Positions 26,486 through 35,295 of a stretch of DNA of 54,323 nt are shown in pieces. This stretch comes from an uncultured Acinetobacter sp. (lineage in GTDB: Bacteria; Pseudomonadota; Gammaproteobacteria; Pseudomonadales; Moraxellaceae): the NCBI RefSeq assembly GCF_947493735.1, contig NZ_CANLSL010000019.1, forward strand, positions 1 through 54,323, read 5' to 3'. The notes under the pieces were generated by a model. That model did no database searches, was not told where the DNA came from, and saw only the letters and a program-made list of their open reading frames with translations. Position numbers and translations under genes: made by a program. Each line of letters begins with the position of its first letter. Positions within the stretch are counted from its first letter, which is position 1.

Positions 26486-27955
26486 TTGAAAAAATATTCA
26501 CGGTCACAGCCACACCAAAAGCCAGTTGATCGCCGTTCCCGCCAAAAATCTACAACATCTCAAACGCTTTCATCTGAGCCAATCGTATTTCATGTAACGA
26601 GCTTATCACATGAAGGGCGTGGTGTTGCCATGTATGGCGCAAATGAAAATGGTATAAATGATTTAAACCAAAATGAAAGCACACAGGCAGGCAAAAAAGT
26701 TTTTATTCGCTACGCACTTGCGGGGGAAACCGTTCAAGCCAAACTCACCAAATCACATAAACGCTTTGACGAAGCGGAAATGGTGGAGTTACTCAGTGCA
26801 CCATCAAGAGATCGGATTCAGCCGAGTTGCAAACATTTTGGGCGATGTGGGGGTTGTGCGCTACAGCATTTAGATGTTGAAGCGCAGTTAGCACATAAAC
26901 AACAAGTATTGGCATCGCATCTCAAACACTTTGCCAATGTTGAGCCTTTAGAATGGCTTGCACCAATTCAAAATCAAAAAGCGGATTATCGTCGTCGTGC
27001 ACGTTTGGGTGTGCGTTGGCTTGCTAAGTCACAGCAATTGATTATTGGCTTTCGGGAAGTACAAAGTAATCATTTAACGCCGATTTCAGAATGTACAGTT
27101 TTGGATCATCGTGTATCCGCACATTTAGACGCATTACGAAACTGCCTCAGTCAGCTTGATATTCGGGAAAAAATTACCCATTTAGAGTTTGCACTCGGTG
27201 ATGAAGATATTGCACTGGTGCTACGTCATACCGTTGATATGCCACAGCAAGATATTGATAAATTGTTAGATTTTGTAAAAACAAGGGCGTGGCAGCTGTA
27301 TTTATTGCCAGATAGTTACCAAAGCTTAAGGCGCATTGATCAGCCTAATGCTATAATGCGCTTGCAATATGCTTTGCCTGCGTTTGATTTAAAATTGGCA
27401 TTTTCGCCAATGGATTTTACGCAGGTCAATGCCAATGTAAATCAGCAGATGGTGTCATTGGCATGTCAGTTGCTTAATCTCAAAGTAGGTGAGCGTGTGC
27501 TTGATCTGTTTTGTGGTTTGGGTAACTTTAGCTTTGCTTTGGCGCGCTGTGTTGGTGCGACTGGGCAGGTGGTTGCAGTTGAAGGTGTGGATGAGATGGT
27601 ACATCGTGGTTTTGAGAATGCCAAACTCAATCAGATCGACAATGTGCAATTTTATCAGCAAGATTTGGCAACAGATTTTTCTGATCAAGCATGGGCGAAT
27701 CAGGGATTTGATGCGCTACTGATTGATCCGCCAAGAGCAGGTGCATCACAAGTCATGCAATACGTGGCAAAATTTCATGCTAAACGTATTGTCTATGTGT
27801 CTTGTGATCCTGCGACGTTGGCACGAGATACGGCGATGTTGATCGCACAGGGTTATCAACTTTGCAAAGCAGGTGTGATAGATATGTTTACTCATACTGA
27901 GCATGTAGAGTCGATCACGTTATTTGAAAGAACTGACTTTAAAACGGAAATTTAA
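26486..27955 (+). CDS. rlmD: 23S rRNA (uracil-1939-C5)-methyltransferase RlmD
   Basis: RlmD methylates U1939 of 23S rRNA using SAM. A TRAM domain lies near residues 33-104. The iron-sulfur cysteines are C115, C121 and C124 (CKHFGRCGGC), with a fourth near ISECTVL. The methyltransferase domain has VLDLFCGLGNFSFAL (motif I), IDPPRAGA (motif IV) and the nucleophile in YVSCDPATLARD. The apparent start is TTG with no strong ribosome binding site, so the N-terminus is uncertain. The 489 residues are long for the family because of a basic tail and a loop in the TRAM region. Confidence 0.95.
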   Translation: MKKYSRSQPHQKPVDRRSRQKSTTSQTLSSEPIVFHVTSLSHEGRGVAMYGANENGINDLNQNESTQAGKKVFIRYALAGETVQAKLTKSHKRFDEAEMVELLSAPSRDRIQPSCKHFGRCGGCALQHLDVEAQLAHKQQVLASHLKHFANVEPLEWLAPIQNQKADYRRRARLGVRWLAKSQQLIIGFREVQSNHLTPISECTVLDHRVSAHLDALRNCLSQLDIREKITHLEFALGDEDIALVLRHTVDMPQQDIDKLLDFVKTRAWQLYLLPDSYQSLRRIDQPNAIMRLQYALPAFDLKLAFSPMDFTQVNANVNQQMVSLACQLLNLKVGERVLDLFCGLGNFSFALARCVGATGQVVAVEGVDEMVHRGFENAKLNQIDNVQFYQQDLATDFSDQAWANQGFDALLIDPPRAGASQVMQYVAKFHAKRIVYVSCDPATLARDTAMLIAQGYQLCKAGVIDMFTHTEHVESITLFERTDFKTEI

Positions 27956-28192
27956 GCTTTAAATTCTAAATTCGAGCGATTAAATAGACGTTTTAAATCA
28001 GAATGAATTGAATACTCTCATCTGAGATTGTGATTAAAAATTTACAAGTTTTTAGAAATTCTGTGTTGTAGTTCAAATTGCCGTATTGATGTTTATATAA
28101 ATTGTTTAGATACAATAGATGTTGTGATAAACCCAATTTGAAAAAACTGGTGTAAAGCAAGATCAACAAGTGATAATGATACGGAGGATGGT

Positions 28193-30499
28193 ATGGTCAC
28201 AGTACGGGAGGAACTACCAGGAAGACTCAACGAGCTTTCTGTAGTGACGACTGGGGAGCATGCCGCAGAAACACAAATCGACTTGGTGGCTTGGCTTGAG
28301 CGTATCGAACAGCTCAATGGTCAACCACTTGATTTGTTGAAGCAAGCGAGTCATTCAGCACTTGAGTTAGAACTGAATAGCGCAGTCAAGCACCGTACTA
28401 ATGCCTTTGCGATGGGTGTTGGGATGGCGGATATCTTGGCGCATCTTAATGTAGATGAGCACACATTGGTTGCAGCAATGCTGTATCGTAGTGTGCGTGA
28501 AGGTTTTGTCGAATTAAGTACGGTCGAAGAGCAATTTAGTGATGACGTTTTACAGCTCGTGCAAGGTGCACTGGCAATGGGGAAACTGTCTGATCTGATT
28601 GAGCAAAATGAACATCTCGAAGATCATTTTAATAATAATAAACGTGAGCATCTAACAGGCATTTATAAAATGCTGATTTCGGTCACTGAAGATGTACGTG
28701 TGGTTTTGATTAAGCTTGCAGAACGTACATATAGCTTACGGCAGTTGAATAATGCTTCAAAAGAACGCCAAGAACGTGTTGCTCGAGAAGTCTTAACGAT
28801 CTACTCGCCACTTGCGCACCGTCTTGGTATTGCACAGCTGAAATGGGAATTGGAAGATCTAGCTTTTCGCTATCTTTCACCAGATCGTTATAAAGAAATT
28901 GCCTCACTGCTCAATGAAAAAAGAACCGAGCGTGAGCAATATATTCATTCTGTGATTGCGCATTTAAAGCAAGAGCTCGAACTTAATGATATTCATGCGG
29001 AAATTACTGGACGTGCGAAGCATATCTATTCGATTTACCGCAAGATGCGCAGTAAAAACCTCAGCTTTGATCAGCTGTACGATATTCGTGCGCTCCGTGT
29101 TTTGGTAAATAATGTACCTGAGTGCTATCACGCTTTGGGTATTGTGCATCAAATGTGGCGTCATATTCCGCATCAGTTTGATGATTACATTACCAATCCA
29201 AAAGCCAACGGCTACCGTTCATTGCATACTGCGGTGATTGCTGAGAATAGGTCGCTAGAGATTCAAATACGTACCCACGCAATGCACCAAGAAGCAGAGC
29301 TTGGTGTATGTTCGCACTTTAATTATAAAGAAGGTGAGAAGCGTACCGATCAACGCTTTAATCATCGTCTGCATTCATTGCGTTCTGTACTTGAAAACTA
29401 TCAAGAACGTAAAGAATCACAACCTGAACACCTCAATGATGAGGATGAGCAAGATCAGGAAAATCTTCAAGATTTTGAAGGTTTTGAGAAAATTTATGTA
29501 TTTAGCCGTGATGGTGATATCAAAGAATTGCCACGTGATTCAACAGTGCTTGATTTTGCCTATCATGTACATACCGAAGTCGGGAATCGTTGCTATGCGG
29601 CAAGGGTCAATCAGCGCTATGTGCCTTTGACCTATGTGCTTAAAACTGGTGAGCAAGTTGAAATTCTCACCAAGAAGGATCGAGAGCCAAATCGAGATTG
29701 GCTAGTCAATTCACTCGGTTACATCAAAACAGCACGAGCACGTGACAAGCTTCGTCATTGGTTTAGACAGCAAGATCGTACCAAAAATATCGACGTTGGA
29801 CGTGAAACCTTACATAAGGAGCTAACACGTCTAGCGATCCACCCAAAAAGTATTGATTTGAATGATTATGTCAATCATTTCAATGTCAAAACTGGCGACG
29901 ATATTTTAGTGGCATTGGTGACAGGTGATATTGGTTTGCATTCGTTGATGAATCAAATCAATAAGCAAATGCACCTTGATGCGGATGAGCCAGAGCTTGT
30001 ACTCAAGCCGACGCTGAATCCTCGTGCCAGTCATACGCTCTCAGCACACGGCATTTTGATCGATGGTTTGGATAATGTCGAGCTCCATATTGCACGCTGT
30101 TGTCAGCCTGTACATGGCGAATCGATTGGTGGTTATATCACGCTCAATCGTGGGGTGAGTATTCATAAAATTGGATGTGCAGACTATTTACGCATGATTG
30201 AAAGTGAACCTGAGCGCAGTGTTGAAGCTGATTGGGAAATGCAACCTACGCGTGGTCAAAGTGTACAAATCGTGGTGGAAGCTTACGATCGTCGTGGATT
30301 GCTCAAGGATTTGACCCAAGTCATCTTTGCAGATCATGTCAATATACGTGAAGTGAATACGTTGTCTGAAAGTGATGGTATCGCTAATTTGAAACTGTTA
30401 ATTGAAGTTAAAGGTTTGGCGCAATTGTCCAAGTTACTTGCTCGACTAGAACAGCAACCTGGGATTATTAGTGCACGACGTTTGGTGCAAGGCAGTTAA
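28193..30499 (+). CDS. relA: GTP pyrophosphokinase RelA, (p)ppGpp synthetase I
   Basis: RelA makes (p)ppGpp when uncharged tRNA enters the ribosome (stringent response). This 768-residue protein has the full long-RSH layout: an N-terminal degenerate HD domain, lacking the catalytic His-Asp of SpoT; a synthetase domain with GRAKHIYSIYRKMRSK and NPKANGYRSLHTAV; TGS (VFSRDGDIKELPRDSTVLDFAY); a helical region with CCQPVHGE; and a C-terminal ACT domain. GGAGG lies 7 bases before the ATG. The order gacS-cysM-rlmD-relA supports RelA rather than SpoT. Confidence 0.96.
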   Translation: MVTVREELPGRLNELSVVTTGEHAAETQIDLVAWLERIEQLNGQPLDLLKQASHSALELELNSAVKHRTNAFAMGVGMADILAHLNVDEHTLVAAMLYRSVREGFVELSTVEEQFSDDVLQLVQGALAMGKLSDLIEQNEHLEDHFNNNKREHLTGIYKMLISVTEDVRVVLIKLAERTYSLRQLNNASKERQERVAREVLTIYSPLAHRLGIAQLKWELEDLAFRYLSPDRYKEIASLLNEKRTEREQYIHSVIAHLKQELELNDIHAEITGRAKHIYSIYRKMRSKNLSFDQLYDIRALRVLVNNVPECYHALGIVHQMWRHIPHQFDDYITNPKANGYRSLHTAVIAENRSLEIQIRTHAMHQEAELGVCSHFNYKEGEKRTDQRFNHRLHSLRSVLENYQERKESQPEHLNDEDEQDQENLQDFEGFEKIYVFSRDGDIKELPRDSTVLDFAYHVHTEVGNRCYAARVNQRYVPLTYVLKTGEQVEILTKKDREPNRDWLVNSLGYIKTARARDKLRHWFRQQDRTKNIDVGRETLHKELTRLAIHPKSIDLNDYVNHFNVKTGDDILVALVTGDIGLHSLMNQINKQMHLDADEPELVLKPTLNPRASHTLSAHGILIDGLDNVELHIARCCQPVHGESIGGYITLNRGVSIHKIGCADYLRMIESEPERSVEADWEMQPTRGQSVQIVVEAYDRRGLLKDLTQVIFADHVNIREVNTLSESDGIANLKLLIEVKGLAQLSKLLARLEQQPGIISARRLVQGS

Positions 30500-30546
30500 A
30501 TATTTTAACTACCTGATTATGTGAAAATTGTTTGAAAGGTAATTAA

Positions 30547-30578
30547 AAAAAGCCACAGAATTCAATTTTGTGGCTTTT
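30547..30578. terminator. Bidirectional terminator between relA and infA
   Basis: AAAAGCCACA and TGTGGCTTTT form a 10-bp perfect stem around GAATTCAATTT, with A-rich and T-rich flanks. It lies between the convergent genes relA and infA and can end both transcripts. Confidence 0.88.
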
Positions 30579-30656
30579 AAAATTTAAGGGCTAATTGTGT
30601 CGATTAATTCATTCAATTACTTCAAAAAATAATTTCATGCAAAAATCAAACTGTGC

Positions 30657-30878
30657 TTAGCGCGCACGATAAGTAATACGACCTTTCGACAAGTCATATG
30701 GTGTCATTTCGACTTTGACATTATCGCCAGTCAGGATGCGGATATAGTGTTTACGCATTTTTCCTGAAATGTGAGCGATTACTTCGTGACCGTTTTCTAA
30801 ACGAACACGGAACATCGTATTTGGAAGCGTTTCGGTGACAACGCCTTCAAACTCAATGAGTTCTTCTTTATTGGCCAT
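30657..30878 (-). CDS. infA: Translation initiation factor IF-1
   Basis: IF-1 is a 73-residue single OB-fold protein that binds the ribosomal A site during initiation. The sequence is essentially the family consensus: [38 protein letters not shown] and [21 protein letters not shown]. The length is normal and the start is unambiguous. It is a single-gene transcript here. Confidence 0.98.
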   Translation of the reverse strand: MANKEELIEFEGVVTETLPNTMFRVRLENGHEVIAHISGKMRKHYIRILTGDNVKVEMTPYDLSKGRITYRAR

Positions 30879-31129
30879 GGCCTACCTAATTGATTGAAAA
30901 ATAGTGGTGCGCATTATAGCCAAAAAACTGCAAAATCTCAAGTAAATGTCAGCGTAAATTATTCTTGAGTATGTCAAATTGGTGCTTGGATTTCATTTCA
31001 CGGAGAATATTTCTTATAAGTATTCTTTTTAATAAATATTTTGCAAAAAAAAGACAAGATACATTGTCAGTTTGGTCAATTGACGCTAATCTTAATAGAT
31101 GAAAATCATAACCATAAAGGATGTGTGAC

Positions 31130-32149
31130 GTGAGCCAATTAACTGATGCGTCGGTCATTTTACGCTTAGGCTACCAAGCAATGCGTCGGGCAGGTTTGCC
31201 AACTGAGGAGATTTTGTCTAAAGCAGGTGTTGCGCAAGGGCAGATGCAGGCGAATGCCAGAACACCACTGAGTGCGCAACATGCATTTTGGTCGGCACTG
31301 GTGCAAGTGACTAATGATGAAGATGCAGGATTGCACCTCGGTGAACATTTGCCATTGTATCGTGGTCAAGTGATTGAGCATTTGTTTATGAGTAGTGCCA
31401 ACTTCGGTGAAGGTTTACAACGTGCTTTGGCGTATCAGCGTTTAATTAGTGATGCGCTGAGTGCGGAGCTGGTCATCAATGAAGCGCATTGTTATATCAC
31501 CAATGGCATGCAAGAGTTCGTTGATCCGTTGGTCAATCGTCATTATAGCGAATGTATTTTTTCTGGCGTTTTGCGGTTTTTTAAGTTTGTGACAGAAGGG
31601 CGTTTTACCCCTGCATTTATTGATTTTAACTTTGATGATGGCGCCTATGAAGAGGAATACCTTCGGGTCTATGGTTGTCCAGTCAGCTTAGGGCAAAAAG
31701 AAACGCGCTTGTATTTTGACCCTGCGATTTTAGAGTTTCCAATGTGGCAAGCAGAGCCTGAATTGCTTCAATTGCATGAACAATTGGCAGTCGAAAAACT
31801 GCAAGAATTGGCAAGATACGACCTTGTCGGTGAGGTGCGCCGTGCGATTGGCTCAACATTAGAAAGTGGGGAAACCACATTAGAAACTGTGGCGGGTCAG
31901 CTCAATATTACACCTCGTCGTTTGCGTACACAGCTCAGTGAAGCAAATACCAGTTTTCAACAAATTCTTTCAGATTATCGTTGCCGCTTGGCGAAAAAAC
32001 TGTTGGCAAGTACCAATGAGAGTGTAGAGCGAATTGTCTATTTAACGGGTTTCTCTGAGCCAAGTACATTCTATCGTGCGTTTAAGCGCTGGACGGATGA
32101 AACGCCAGTGGAATATCGTAAGCGTAAGCAGTTGATACAAAATAACTAA
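31130..32149 (+). CDS. AraC-family transcriptional regulator (Arabinose_bd type)
   Basis: This protein of about 339 residues has an N-terminal Arabinose_bd-like sensor domain (about 20-200), followed by a C-terminal AraC double helix-turn-helix: VAGQLNITPRRLRTQLSEANTSFQQIL and VERIVYLTGFSEPSTFYRAFKRWTDETPVEYR. I use GTG 31130, because AAAGGA lies at a good distance from it but touches the ATG at 31121. Its target is unknown. Members of this group often control nearby lipid or catabolic genes, but none adjoins it here. Confidence 0.88.
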   Translation: MSQLTDASVILRLGYQAMRRAGLPTEEILSKAGVAQGQMQANARTPLSAQHAFWSALVQVTNDEDAGLHLGEHLPLYRGQVIEHLFMSSANFGEGLQRALAYQRLISDALSAELVINEAHCYITNGMQEFVDPLVNRHYSECIFSGVLRFFKFVTEGRFTPAFIDFNFDDGAYEEEYLRVYGCPVSLGQKETRLYFDPAILEFPMWQAEPELLQLHEQLAVEKLQELARYDLVGEVRRAIGSTLESGETTLETVAGQLNITPRRLRTQLSEANTSFQQILSDYRCRLAKKLLASTNESVERIVYLTGFSEPSTFYRAFKRWTDETPVEYRKRKQLIQNN

Positions 32150-32166
32150 TTTTATTTAACAGGGTT

Positions 32167-32964
32167 TTATTCTGGTAAATTGAGCCACAATGGTCCAAGT
32201 GCGGTTTTGGGTAATTGAAACTGTTCAGGGTAATAGGCTTGAATAAAATACAAACCGTGTGCAGGTGCAGTGATGCCTGCGGCTTTTCGATCTTCTGCGG
32301 CAAACATCTCATCAATATGATCTACATCATAAAACCCTTGTCCGACTTCCAGTAAACAGCCGACGATATTACGCACCATATGGTGTAGGAATCCATCCGC
32401 CTGAATATCAAGCACTAAATAAGCGCCATGTTGGAATAATCGACAATGTTTTACATGGCGCACAGGCTGATTGGATTGACAGGCTGCTGCACGAAAAGTT
32501 TCAAAATTATGTGTACCTTCGAACTTGAGAGCAGCACGTTGCATTTTCTCCACGTCCAATGCGTAGTGTGCATGTGTGACTTGTCCCCAGAGTAGCGCAG
32601 GGCGACGAGGTGCATTATAGATTACATAACGATAGCGCCGTGCGCAGGCTTTAAATCGTGCATGGAAATCTTCGCCCATCGGTTGAATCCATTGCAAAGC
32701 GATGTCTTTTGGAAGCTGTGAATTTGCCCCCATGATCCAACCACGCTCAGGACGGATTGCATTGGTATCAAAGTGTGCAATCATATTGGTGGCATGCACA
32801 CCTGCATCGGTGCGTCCTGCGCCGTGAACGATGATGGGCTCATCAGCGATTTTACTTAAGACGGTTTCTATGGTTTCTTGAATGCTACGTACACCTGCTT
32901 GCTGAGTTTGCCAACCCTTAAAGCGTGTACCACAAAATTCAATACCAAGTGCAAAGCGTTGCAT
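32167..32964 (-). CDS. truA: tRNA pseudouridine(38-40) synthase TruA
   Basis: TruA converts U38-U40 of tRNA anticodon arms to pseudouridine. The catalytic Asp is D53 in GRTDAGVHA. Other signature segments are FKGWQTQ (15-21), FHARFKACARRYRY and FLHHMVRNIVG. The 265 residues are normal. It lies in the asd-fimV-truA neighbourhood conserved in pseudomonads, here with an asparaginase gene between, 59 bases upstream. Confidence 0.96.
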   Translation of the reverse strand: MQRFALGIEFCGTRFKGWQTQQAGVRSIQETIETVLSKIADEPIIVHGAGRTDAGVHATNMIAHFDTNAIRPERGWIMGANSQLPKDIALQWIQPMGEDFHARFKACARRYRYVIYNAPRRPALLWGQVTHAHYALDVEKMQRAALKFEGTHNFETFRAAACQSNQPVRHVKHCRLFQHGAYLVLDIQADGFLHHMVRNIVGCLLEVGQGFYDVDHIDEMFAAEDRKAAGITAPAHGLYFIQAYYPEQFQLPKTALGPLWLNLPE

Positions 32965-33023
32965 AACTGACAGATTACCAAAACGATTTAATAGACGAGT
33001 TAAAACAATTAAAAACTTAAAAA

Positions 33024-34028
33024 TTAGCTTATAGCTTTATTGCGCCAATAAGTTTGCCAATTCGGCTGATCAGCATATTGCAAATATAGAAGCACACAAC
33101 GAGCATATAAGTCAGCTTGACTATAATGTGGATCAACCACGACACCAAGCTCAGTTAACCATGAAGCGACAGCATAGTCATTTGTAAGTTCGCCGAATAA
33201 TACCTGACTGCTGATAATCACCCAATAATTTTTTGCAATCAAGTTTTGCAGTGCGGATTTTAATGATGCTGAATAAGCCAAATTACCTGCACCAAATGCT
33301 TGTAAAATCAATATCTGTGGTGAATTTTTTTGAAATGTGTCCAGTTCAGAGGCAAGATGATCAGGTGATGATGGTACGCAATACAAGTTAGCGATACGAA
33401 TATCTTTAACTTGGGATAACCATTGATCAATTTGATGTAAACCAAACTCTTGAACTACGCTTTGCCAGCTTCTTGGCAAAGGATTGCTTTGAAAAGCATT
33501 GAGTTCACTGGTGTGTGTTTTAATACTTTGATTGGCATGATGAAGCTTGCCTGCAAAAGCGATATAACAACCTTGAGCAATGTCTTTAATTTGCTCAATG
33601 CAAAACTGATAATTTGCCCACGCATCACTGCTAGGGTGTAAGCTCGCACCTGATTGTTCTAGTAAGGGTAATTGACTACCAGTCACAATAATATGCAGTC
33701 GATCAGTGAATAAGTGCGATAAAAATGCAGAAGCATAGTGCAGAGTATCTGTGCCATGAATAATAATAAAATGTTGAAATTGGTTCGATAATTCGAAAAT
33801 TTGCTGTGCAAGTGCAAGCCAGTCTATCGCAGAAAGCTCGCTGCTATCTTTGATACTTGGTGCCTCAAAAAAATGCAAACTCTGCGCTTGTAAGCCAGAA
33901 AACTGGTGTTGAACACTGTGCTGTTGTAGTTTTTCTAAGAATGCTTTCGCAGGCATAGGGTAGAGAGGTGCTCCGATACTACCAAAAGTACCGCCCATAT
34001 AGATCACTGCAATATGTGTTGATGTCAT
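33024..34028 (-). CDS. Asparaginase-family protein (L-asparaginase type I-like)
   Basis: A cytoplasmic asparaginase/glutaminase-fold protein of about 334 residues. The first catalytic Thr is in YMGGTFGSIG and the second in HGTDTLHYAS, with Lys in AFAGKLHHA. I start it at ATG 34028. The open frame continues 6 codons upstream to a TTG, but that region is occupied by a terminator for the upstream gene. No signal peptide is visible. The sequence AFGAGNLA replaces the usual GxGN loop in a recognisable form. Its substrate (Asn, Gln or a related amide) is not certain. Confidence 0.88.
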   Translation of the reverse strand: MTSTHIAVIYMGGTFGSIGAPLYPMPAKAFLEKLQQHSVQHQFSGLQAQSLHFFEAPSIKDSSELSAIDWLALAQQIFELSNQFQHFIIIHGTDTLHYASAFLSHLFTDRLHIIVTGSQLPLLEQSGASLHPSSDAWANYQFCIEQIKDIAQGCYIAFAGKLHHANQSIKTHTSELNAFQSNPLPRSWQSVVQEFGLHQIDQWLSQVKDIRIANLYCVPSSPDHLASELDTFQKNSPQILILQAFGAGNLAYSASLKSALQNLIAKNYWVIISSQVLFGELTNDYAVASWLTELGVVVDPHYSQADLYARCVLLYLQYADQPNWQTYWRNKAIS

Positions 34029-34032
34029 GCGC

Positions 34033-34063
34033 AAAAAAATAAGCAACTCGGAAGTTGCTTATT
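34033..34063 (-). terminator. Terminator after the fimV C-terminal gene
   Basis: AATAAGCAACT and AGTTGCTTATT form an 11-bp perfect stem with a CGGA loop. On the minus strand a run of seven T follows. It lies 31 bases after the stop of the FimV C-terminal gene and ends 5 bases before the asparaginase ATG. Confidence 0.85.
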
Positions 34064-34093
34064 GTAGCTTTAAAATCTGTTCTTAAATAAAAA

Positions 34094-35293
34094 TTAAGCG
34101 ATTTTCTGCAAAAGTTGTTGCACTTTCTCAGCTTGATCTGCATTCAATTGTGCTTGATCTACATTCAAAAGTTGCTTCGCAGCAGCAATCTCACCAAGTC
34201 TGACATACTGTTCTGCCAGTTCGATATCTAGCTCGACTGGATCAACTTGGGCGAGCGTAGGGAAGGCTTGTGCAATTGGATCATCTGCATCTACAAACGA
34301 TGACTCTATTTCAGCAGTGGCGATTTCTTCAGAAGGATCAAATCCAAGCTCAGTAGGTTGATCAGGTTGGGTCACTTCATATAATAACGGTGATTCAGTA
34401 TTTGAGCTGTCTTCACCTAAATTAAAATCAACATTCGGCGATTCAGTTTTCGCAGATGGTTTATCTAGATTAAAGTCTAGAGAAGGGTTAGCTTCTGTTT
34501 GCGATGGCGGCGTATCACTGTCTAGCTTGAAATCTAGGCTTTGATTTGAAATTGGTGCTTGTGATTCAGTATTGAACTGATCAAAATCAGTAGGTGCTAC
34601 GTTGTCGGTACTTGGACTATCAATATTTAAGTTTAGTGCATCGAAGCTCGAATCACTGGTTGTACTTGCACTAGAAGCATCAAACTCTAATAGCGCACTA
34701 TTTGTAGTTTGTGTAGGACTGGCGAAATCATTTAAACTGTCAAAATCTAAGGTGTTGTTCTTAGCCGAAGATGGTGTGCAATCAACAGTATCTGCTTTGC
34801 TTGGTTCTGTAGTGATCGAGTTTACTTTTTCTTCTAGATATGATTCTTTGCGACTAAAAAGATCTTGATAAACCTCATTTAATCTTTGATTTTGCACAGT
34901 GTTGAGCAACTGATTCATGGCGAATTCATCATGTTGCAAAACATAGATATTCATCAACTTTGAATATAAAACATGATGAGAGGCATCTTGATTCAATGTT
35001 TGGTTGATCATGCCTTCTGCTTTTGCAAACTGACGATCAGCAATCATGACATCAATTTTTGCGGTTAGAATATCAATGTCAATTTGAGGACGTTTTGCTT
35101 CTTTCTTCGCTTTTACTTGAACTTTCTTTTCGGGCTTTGCTTCAACTGTAGCCGTTTTTTTGCTCGTTTTCGTAGCGCTTGCTTTGGTGGTTTTCTTTTG
35201 CTGTGGCTCTTCTTCCGCTTTTTTCTGACGAATACGAACCAAGATCGCTACGATCAGCATTACCCCGCAGATCACTAAAATTGCAGTAGACAT
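34094..35293 (-). CDS. FimV C-terminal half: membrane-anchored cytoplasmic protein
   Basis: This 399-residue protein starts with a transmembrane helix (about 3-20, TAILVICGVMLIVAILV). A Lys-rich stretch follows, then a TPR-like helical region (about 70-150), a long acidic Ser/Asp/Thr-rich spacer and a C-terminal FimV domain (DPVELDIELAEQYVRLGEIAAAKQLL). In P. aeruginosa the equivalent parts belong to one FimV protein (periplasmic LysM, transmembrane helix, cytoplasmic TPR), needed for type IV pilus function. Here it is a separate gene beginning 2 bases after the stop of the periplasmic half. A terminator follows it. Confidence 0.85.
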   Translation of the reverse strand: MSTAILVICGVMLIVAILVRIRQKKAEEEPQQKKTTKASATKTSKKTATVEAKPEKKVQVKAKKEAKRPQIDIDILTAKIDVMIADRQFAKAEGMINQTLNQDASHHVLYSKLMNIYVLQHDEFAMNQLLNTVQNQRLNEVYQDLFSRKESYLEEKVNSITTEPSKADTVDCTPSSAKNNTLDFDSLNDFASPTQTTNSALLEFDASSASTTSDSSFDALNLNIDSPSTDNVAPTDFDQFNTESQAPISNQSLDFKLDSDTPPSQTEANPSLDFNLDKPSAKTESPNVDFNLGEDSSNTESPLLYEVTQPDQPTELGFDPSEEIATAEIESSFVDADDPIAQAFPTLAQVDPVELDIELAEQYVRLGEIAAAKQLLNVDQAQLNADQAEKVQQLLQKIA

Positions 35294-35295
35294 AA

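Noticed and set aside
34029..34046. TTG-started N-terminal extension of the asparaginase
   Set aside because: The extension runs through the T run and stem of the upstream terminator, and no ribosome binding site precedes it.
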